DNA of 64,000 nt, from assembly GCF_900066015.1 (NCBI RefSeq), contig NZ_LN890655.1, forward strand, positions 2,086,726-2,150,725, read 5' to 3'. Origin of the DNA: Candidatus Promineifilum breve (lineage in GTDB: Bacteria > Chloroflexota > Anaerolineae > Promineifilales > Promineifilaceae). The notes under the pieces were generated by a model. That model saw only the letters and a list, made by a program, of their open reading frames with translations, ran no database searches and had not been told where the DNA came from. This document shows, in pieces, positions 59,068 through 64,000 of this stretch (its first letter is position 1; every line of letters begins with the position of its first letter). Position numbers and translations under genes: made by a program.

Positions 59068-59724
59068 TCAACGATTTTTGTTGACTGAAGGGTCGATCCC
59101 GCCCCGAAGCGTAGCCACGACCGCATAGCGCTCGTCTGACACTGCGCCGCCCCACAATGACGGCTGGTCGCTCAAATCGTGAACCGTTACATCCATCAGC
59201 GAAGGCGGCAAGGCCGCTATAACTTCTTCGGTGTGCAGCCCGCCACCCGTGTGCCAATACCCCTCGATTAGAATCAGCTGACCTTCAGGGGCCAGCAATT
59301 TGGCCCATCTTCGCACTACTCCGGCCGGCTCCGGTAAGGCCCAGAGGACGTGACGGCTGAGGATGACGTCGTAGCGCGCCGGGGCCAGTTGGGGATTAGC
59401 TACATCGCCCACCATGAATTCCACTGGTCGTCCGGCAGCGTCGGCCTTCGCCTGGGCCAAGGCGATCATGGCCGGTGACCAGTCGATGCCTGTAACCCGG
59501 TGGCCCAAACCGGCCAACAGGAGGCTTAGCGTACCCGTACCGCAACCGGCATCCAGGATCGTAGCGACCCCTGGCGGGAGCCATCCGACGAGCAGTTCCA
59601 GCCACGCCCGGCGCACGACCGGATGGCGCAAGCCGTGATCCGGCTCATCATCGAAAGATGAGGCCTGATCGTCCCAATAGCGAGACGTTTGGAAATCGGG
59701 TAATTCAACATTGGTGTTCATCAT
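59068..59724 (-). CDS. Class I SAM-dependent methyltransferase
   Basis: A 218-residue methyltransferase: ILDAGCGTGTLSLLLAGLGHRVTGID is the SAM site, with VEFMVGDVANP and VILSRHVLWALPEP as motifs II and IV. The N-terminus contains TSRYWDDQASSFDDEPDHGL, typical of small-molecule methyltransferases. The ATG pair at 59724/59721 follows GGAGA. Substrate unknown. Confidence 0.88.
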   Translation of the reverse strand: MMNTNVELPDFQTSRYWDDQASSFDDEPDHGLRHPVVRRAWLELLVGWLPPGVATILDAGCGTGTLSLLLAGLGHRVTGIDWSPAMIALAQAKADAAGRPVEFMVGDVANPQLAPARYDVILSRHVLWALPEPAGVVRRWAKLLAPEGQLILIEGYWHTGGGLHTEEVIAALPPSLMDVTVHDLSDQPSLWGGAVSDERYAVVATLRGGIDPSVNKNR

Positions 59725-59779
59725 CAGTGACTTTCTCCACTCGCTGGTTACGCCCAGATAACCGGCCAAGCCTATACAG

Positions 59780-60328
59780 CTAGGCCTCCTCATCAGCGGC
59801 GAGATACTCCGCACGCAGCAAGCCAAAGCGCAGGCGATCGTGGCGACGGCCGTTGAGGAAGACCGCGGCGCGGTCGCGCCCTTCCGGGACAAAGCCGCCC
59901 TGCTCCAGACCGCGCGCGGCGGCGGTGTTGTAAGCGAGCGTTGACGCGCTGATGCGGGCCAAGTCGAATTGATTGAAGGCGTAGTCGAGCAACAGGCGCG
60001 CCGCTGCCCGGCCATAGCCCTGGCCCCGATCGGCGGCGCGGGCGATGCCCAGGCCCAGTTCGGCCGTCCGATTTCGCCAATCGATAGCCGACAACTGGAT
60101 ATCCCCCAGCAGCCGGCCGTCCAGGGTAAAGATACCTAGATGCAGCCGGTCCTTCTCCTGCCCGGCCTGTATCTCGGCAAACCACGCCTCGGCCCCTTCG
60201 ACCGTTAGTCCCAGATGCAGCGGCTCGGTCGGTTGCGGGGCGGCCGGCTCGTAAGCTTCCCACAATTGGCGGCAATCGTCGCGTTCCAGCGCGCGCAAGA
60301 CAACCCGTTGACCTCGCAGTTCGATCAT
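59780..60328 (-). CDS. RimJ/RimL-type N-acetyltransferase
   Basis: A 182-residue GNAT. LGLGIARAADRGQGYGRAAARLLLDYAF is the acetyl-CoA loop, and LAYNTAAARGLEQGGF the second motif. Members acetylate protein N-termini, ribosomal proteins or antibiotics. The substrate here is unknown. Confidence 0.9.
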   Translation of the reverse strand: MIELRGQRVVLRALERDDCRQLWEAYEPAAPQPTEPLHLGLTVEGAEAWFAEIQAGQEKDRLHLGIFTLDGRLLGDIQLSAIDWRNRTAELGLGIARAADRGQGYGRAAARLLLDYAFNQFDLARISASTLAYNTAAARGLEQGGFVPEGRDRAAVFLNGRRHDRLRFGLLRAEYLAADEEA

Positions 60329-60381
60329 GGTGGGAACCTCCGGATGTGGCGATTGGTCAGCGGCTCTTTCATGGCCGCAGC

Positions 60382-61311
60382 CTAATGGACAGATTGGCTA
60401 TAGGTTTCGACCGCCCGGCGTGTGGTATACCAGTTGCGTCCGCGTTTGATCGCCTCCAGGCGGCCGGTGCGAGCCAAGAGGCTCAGGTATTCCTGGCTGT
60501 AGGGCGAATTCTGAGCCGCCTCGCGTAAGGGCAGCCACTCATCGCCGGGCAGCGGCGGAACGGTCTGCGGCGTGGTTGCCTCCAAATAGAGCATCAGGGA
60601 ACGCTCCACGGCGCGGCCGACGAGATTCGTCAGCGAGGTGGCGTCTCCCCGGTCGGCCGCGGCCAGGGCGCGATAGTACTGCGCTCGATTGGCGCGGGCG
60701 ATGATGGCCGGCGGGTAGGCCGCGCGGAGCAAAATCAGGTTCATCACCAGGCGAGACGTGCGGCCGTTGCCGTCGAGGAACGGGTGAATGGCGACGAGGC
60801 GGTGATGCGCCACGGCGGCCAGTTCGACCGGCTCCCCACGGTCTTCCTGCCCGGCCAGCCAATCGGCCCAATCGGTCAGGCGCGACGCCACTTCCCAGGC
60901 CGGCGGCGGATCAAACGACGCGCCCACGATGCGAACGGGGAGTTGCCGGTACTGCCCGGCGTTCTCGTCATCGATGCGGGCCATCACCAGCGCGTGTAGC
61001 CGGCGAACGGTTCCCGGTGTGATGGGCTCATTGCCGGCGGCCAGTGATTCAACCAGGCCGATCGCCTCACGATGATTGACGACCTCGAAATGCTCGCGCA
61101 GGCTTTTGCCGCCGATGGTGACGCCCTGTTCCAGGATGAGTTGGGTCTCGCGCAGGGTCAGGGTATTGCCCTCGATGGCGTTGGAGTTGTAGGTCCATTC
61201 TACGGCCAACTGCTCTTCGAGGCGACGGACGGCGGGCGCGGGCAGGGGGCGGCGGGCGTCGAGTTCGGCTTTTTTGGTGTGCAGGCGAATGAGCAAACGG
61301 CTATCGAGCAT
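60382..61311 (-). CDS. Fic-family AMPylator-type protein, self-inhibited class
   Basis: A 309-residue Fic protein. The active site is HPFLDGNGRTSR (His176). An N-terminal inhibitory motif SNAIEGN (43-49, Glu47) marks class II Fic enzymes that inhibit themselves. The C-terminal 60 residues form a small winged helix (SPYSQEYLSLLARTGRLEAIKRG). Fic proteins transfer AMP from ATP to target hydroxyls; the target is unknown. No separate antitoxin gene is present or needed. Confidence 0.93.
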   Translation of the reverse strand: MLDSRLLIRLHTKKAELDARRPLPAPAVRRLEEQLAVEWTYNSNAIEGNTLTLRETQLILEQGVTIGGKSLREHFEVVNHREAIGLVESLAAGNEPITPGTVRRLHALVMARIDDENAGQYRQLPVRIVGASFDPPPAWEVASRLTDWADWLAGQEDRGEPVELAAVAHHRLVAIHPFLDGNGRTSRLVMNLILLRAAYPPAIIARANRAQYYRALAAADRGDATSLTNLVGRAVERSLMLYLEATTPQTVPPLPGDEWLPLREAAQNSPYSQEYLSLLARTGRLEAIKRGRNWYTTRRAVETYSQSVH

Positions 61312-61407
61312 AGGGCATTATATCGGATAAGCTGATATTTAACGAATCCGATACAGTGATTCGCCAGGGCTGACCTACCAGTGGTATGGCAATGGGTTAG
61401 GCGATCT

Positions 61408-62226
61408 CTATCTTCTGGCACAGCCACCGGCAACGAACTCCCGCCACGCCCTTTCCACGTCCGCCAGCGGTCGGCCCAGCACCCGTTCTAAATCGTCCGG
61501 CGCGCGCAGCAGCGCGTTTAGCCCGTCCAGCCCATCGGTGGCAACGATGGACGCCACCAAGGTATAGGCGAACAGATCAGCCGCCGGTACGTCGGCGTAC
61601 TGCGCGCGCATCTGCTCCAGCGAGGGCAGGGCGACGCCGACCAACCGCTCCCGACAGGCGCCATCATACACCTCATGCGGCGCCAGGGTGACCGCCGTTC
61701 CCTCCTCCAACCAGTCCGGCAGTTCCGGGGCAATTTGGTCGAGCGCCAAATGGACGAACTCATGCACGGCTACGCTGACGCCATCGGCATAGGTCAACTC
61801 CGCTCGCCCGGAGCTGAGTGGCGAAACCATCTGGATACGCCCATCGCCGGACAGCGCGAAGAAGCCGCGCATCGCCGGGTTCATCACACCCCGGTCGAAG
61901 GCGGCCTGGTCGGCGAACACCTCCACCGTAACCGAGAAATCGCAGGCGATGCCCAGCGCATCACAGACGGGCGGCGCGCCCTGGCGCAGCGCCGCGGCGA
62001 TATCGTCCAACACGTAGGCCGGTACGCCCTCCCCCGCCACGGCGATTAGCTCAGGGTCTACCGTAGGCGAGGCGGGCGACGCCGGAGAACCGGACGGCGT
62101 CGGGTCGAGGGGGGCGGTCGCTGCCGGCGGCCGTGTTTCAACGACTACGGGGGCGCAGCCGAGCAGCAACCACGCCCCGGCCGTCAGGACGAAGAAGGCG
62201 TTGGCGACAAAGGATGGCCTCACCAT
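61408..62226 (-). CDS. Lipoprotein with HExxH metallopeptidase-like motif
   Basis: A lipoprotein of about 272 residues: hydrophobic signal ending in WLLLGC, a Pro/Ser/Ala-rich spacer, then a domain with VHEFVHLALDQI and WLEEGTAV, which together give the zinc site H-E-x-x-H plus Glu of the peptidase MA/gluzincin type. The protein would act outside the membrane. The ATG at 62226 is preferred; a GTG one codon earlier is possible. Enzymatic activity is not certain. Confidence 0.8.
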   Translation of the reverse strand: MVRPSFVANAFFVLTAGAWLLLGCAPVVVETRPPAATAPLDPTPSGSPASPASPTVDPELIAVAGEGVPAYVLDDIAAALRQGAPPVCDALGIACDFSVTVEVFADQAAFDRGVMNPAMRGFFALSGDGRIQMVSPLSSGRAELTYADGVSVAVHEFVHLALDQIAPELPDWLEEGTAVTLAPHEVYDGACRERLVGVALPSLEQMRAQYADVPAADLFAYTLVASIVATDGLDGLNALLRAPDDLERVLGRPLADVERAWREFVAGGCARR

Positions 62227-62247
62227 CACCTCGCATGGCTAGCGGCG

Positions 62248-62730
62248 CTAGGCTACCGGGGCGCGGCCGCGCGCCTTGTTTGGGTCGCGCATCTCGATCA
62301 GGCGCACGCCGACGCCGTAGGTGACGAACTCGCCGGTCGGGACGATCTCGACCAGGCACGAGCCGGCGATCAACGCGCTGTCGTCGGCCATCGGCCCCAG
62401 CAGCTTTTTCAGCAAGTCGGGCATGGCTTCGCCCGCGCCGCAGATGCGGGCCGTGCCCTGAAAGGTGATCGTCGCCTGGGGGATCTTCATCCAGGGCATG
62501 ATCGGCACGCGCTTGGCGATGGGGATGGTGACGGAGACGTGGGGATTGGCGGCGATGTGGCGCACTTTCCACGTGTCGCGGTCGGTGATGAAGTAGAGCT
62601 TGTGGTCGCCCACGGCGTAGAGGATGCCCACCGTGCGCGCTTCGTGGCCGGCCGTCACCATACCGACGACGGCGAACAGTTCTTTCTCGATGGCTTGCCA
62701 GACTTGTTGTGAGGTGAGTTGTCTCGGCAT
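62248..62730 (-). CDS. Pyridoxamine 5'-phosphate oxidase-family (flavin-binding split barrel) protein
   Basis: A 160-residue split-barrel protein. HEARTVGILYAVGDHKLYFITDRDTWKVRHIAANPHVSVTIPI is the typical strand set that binds FMN, F420 or heme. Residues for pyridoxamine phosphate are not evident, so a general FMN- or F420-binding stress protein is more likely. Confidence 0.85.
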   Translation of the reverse strand: MPRQLTSQQVWQAIEKELFAVVGMVTAGHEARTVGILYAVGDHKLYFITDRDTWKVRHIAANPHVSVTIPIAKRVPIMPWMKIPQATITFQGTARICGAGEAMPDLLKKLLGPMADDSALIAGSCLVEIVPTGEFVTYGVGVRLIEMRDPNKARGRAPVA

Positions 62731-62837
62731 GATGTGCTCCCCATTGTTGACCGAATTCTCTTACAGTATATTCGTTATCTCGCTTCTTGACACCCGCCCA
62801 CCCCCATGCTAGACTGTCGCTCACAGTCAAATAGCAA

Positions 62838-63201
62838 ACGACGCGGAGTCGGACGAGTAGCCCGCACAGCGAGCCGCCAGAGAGTTGACTCACAGGCTGA
62901 AAGGTCAACGGCAGGCGCGGCGGGGGAATGGACCGAGGAGTCGCCGGAGCGAATACAGTGATCACAGTGGGTAGTAGATAGTGGTCAGTGGACAGTAGCT
63001 TCGGTCGGGGTGGCTTCCGTTAGCAGAGCCAAGGCCTTTTGAAGTGGTCAGGAATCAGTCGAGCCGTCTCGCACTGACGGATTGACCCACTAATAACGGG
63101 CTGAACGAGTGGGGTCGCGGCGGGCGCGGCCCAAGCAGGGTGGCACCACGGGAGATTTTGACGCTCTCGTCCCTAGTAGGGGACGAGGGCGTTTTTATTT
63201 T
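62838..63201 (+). promoter_or_regulatory. Tryptophan T-box riboswitch leader
   Basis: Stem I features in order: GGACGAGTAG (62851-62860), AG bulge AGAGAG (62879-62884), apical GGCTGAAAGG (62895-62904) closed by GTTGAC/GTCAAC, and the specifier TGG (62929-62931) in the context GAA-TGG-A. The T-box sequence AGGGTGGCACCACGG is at 63137-63151. An intrinsic terminator (stem 63162-63173 with 63180-63191, then TTTTTATTTT) follows. Uncharged tRNA-Trp should bind and favour antitermination of the downstream trpB. A heptad array has expanded the region after Stem I. Confidence 0.93.
62965..62999 (+). repeat. Heptad array inside the T-box leader
   Basis: Five exact 7-nt units: CAGTGGG, TAGTAGA, TAGTGGT, CAGTGGA, CAGTAGC. 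The same unit type builds the arrays at 29139 and 55282. Here there is no complementary partner half, and the array lies between Stem I and the antiterminator domain. Confidence 0.8.
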
Positions 63202-63208
63202 GTCGCAA

Positions 63209-63273
63209 TCGCTATCGCTATCGCAATCGTAATCGAAGATCGATAGCGATAACGATTGCGATAGCGATAGCGA
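63209..63273 (+). repeat. Perfect 22-bp hairpin of ATCGCT units upstream of trpB
   Basis: The left arm (63209-63230) is built of ATCGCT hexamers, and the right arm (63252-63273) is its exact complement. It lies between the T-box terminator and the trpB ribosome-binding site, so it is in every read-through transcript. Confidence 0.9.
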
Positions 63274-63308
63274 AAGAGATTGGGAAACTCATATAGAGGA
63301 GGACAACA

Positions 63309-64000
63309 ATGACCGAGCAAACCAAGTTTCTGTTAGACGAGAGCAAGCTGCCGCAGGCGTGGTACAACATCAACGCCGACATGCCCGTGCCGCCACAGCC
63401 GGTGCTGCATCCGGGCACGCTGGAGCCGGTGACGCCCGACTTTCTGGCCGTGCTGTTCCCGATGTCGCTCATTCTGCAGGAGATCAGCGCCGAACGGTAC
63501 ATCGAGATACCGGAGCCGGTGCGCGAGGTCTACAAACTGTGGCGGCCGACGCCCTTCCTGCGCGCCCGGCGGCTGGAGATGGCGCTCGATACGCCGGCCC
63601 ACATCTACTACAAGTACGAAGGGGCCAGCCCGGTGGGCAGCCACAAGCCCAACACGGCCGTGCCGCAAGCCTTCTATAACAAGGAGGCGGGCACGAAGGC
63701 GCTGACGACCGAAACCGGCGCGGGGCAATGGGGTTCGGCCCTGGCGATGGCCTGCGCCTTCTTCGGCATCGATCTGGAAGTGTACATGGTCAAGGAGTCG
63801 TACCATCAGAAGCCGTACCGGCGGATTATGATCGAGAGCTACGGGGCGACCATCTACCCCAGCCCGTCGAACAACACCATGTACGGCCGCGCCCTGCTGG
63901 CCGACAACGCCGACGCGCCCGGCTCGTTGGGCATCGCCATCTCCGAGGCGGTCGAGGCGGCGGCCACGTCGGGCGGGGCCAAGAAGTACAGCCTCGGCTC
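63309..64000 (+). CDS. trpB: Tryptophan synthase beta subunit, TrpB2 type (cut by window end)
   Basis: The first 230 codons are visible; the frame is open at the window end. [17 protein letters not shown] contains the lysine that forms the PLP Schiff base, and [13 protein letters not shown] the glutamate region. The long N-terminus ([40 protein letters not shown]) marks the TrpB2 branch, found in archaea and various bacteria, which acts on indole and serine often without TrpA. The T-box upstream reads a Trp codon, which agrees. GAGGAGG precedes the ATG. Confidence 0.95.
   Translation, partial: MTEQTKFLLDESKLPQAWYNINADMPVPPQPVLHPGTLEPVTPDFLAVLFPMSLILQEISAERYIEIPEPVREVYKLWRPTPFLRARRLEMALDTPAHIYYKYEGASPVGSHKPNTAVPQAFYNKEAGTKALTTETGAGQWGSALAMACAFFGIDLEVYMVKESYHQKPYRRIMIESYGATIYPSPSNNTMYGRALLADNADAPGSLGIAISEAVEAAATSGGAKKYSLG

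Noticed and set aside
60382-61311. Fic/Doc toxin belonging to the antitoxin-like genes at 56.6-57.1 kb
   Set aside because: It is a long class II Fic with its own inhibitory helix, 3 kb away, and needs no separate antitoxin.

Overview
The window is 64 kb of GC-rich bacterial chromosome, densely coding, with many long antisense shadow frames and no rRNA or tRNA gene that I can see. The gene content suggests a member of the Chloroflexota, probably a filamentous Anaerolineae/Caldilineae-type lineage. Pointers are a SpoVS homologue without other sporulation genes, a SulP-STAS-cNMP fusion, three AI-2E-family permeases, a secreted GH6 cellulase, a T-box in front of a TrpB2-type tryptophan synthase, and short-period repeat arrays in many gaps. 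The taxonomic call is inference.

Layout. Bases 1-12,100 hold housekeeping and detoxification genes: the end of ssb, arsM/arsR, homoserine dehydrogenase, a surface-anchored glycoside hydrolase, spoVS, murJ, a membrane protein, a phosphoesterase, a crotonase and ftsH. From about 12,100 to 40,600 there is one large polyol island. It starts with a SorC-type regulator, HPr, GutM and a glucitol-type PTS whose IIB and IIC parts are separate genes. An SAF-domain dehydrogenase, an aldolase-fold protein that has lost its metal ligands, an E1alpha/E1beta/E2 2-oxoacid or acetoin dehydrogenase and a free Enzyme I follow. After an IMPase-like phosphatase and a DhaR-like regulator comes a glycerol/dihydroxyacetone block: glpF, dhaK, dhaL, glpK, glpA, an SdhB-like iron-sulfur subunit, two SdhC/SdhD-like anchors, and a DhaM fused to HPr and a complete Enzyme I. 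The island closes with a convergent galactitol-type PTS (gatB, gatC, two unknown genes, gatA).

The likely logic of the island is uptake of several polyols, by PTS phosphorylation or facilitated diffusion, with convergence on dihydroxyacetone phosphate. DhaKLM phosphorylates dihydroxyacetone at the expense of PEP. GlpF and GlpK make glycerol 3-phosphate. A short GlpA without its usual C-terminal iron-sulfur domain sits where SdhA would be in an SdhBCD-like operon, which suggests a hybrid glycerol-3-phosphate:quinone oxidoreductase. This is the most novel-looking system in the window.

Bases 40,800-54,000 carry transporters (TSUP, an ABC-2 exporter, three AI-2E permeases, SulP-cNMP) and small enzymes. 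Bases 54,000-64,000 hold mixed single genes: SnoaL-like, a lysine-dehydrogenase-like enzyme, two orphan antitoxins, a conserved small protein with a structured leader, GH6, acetyltransferases, Fic, a metallopeptidase-like lipoprotein, and finally a tryptophan T-box and the start of trpB.

Intergenic DNA is rich in palindromic arrays of 7-9 nt units, REP-like hairpins and a 114-bp tandem repeat that has copied the 3' end of an ABC permease gene. Two of the arrays lie inside protein linkers and one inside the T-box leader.
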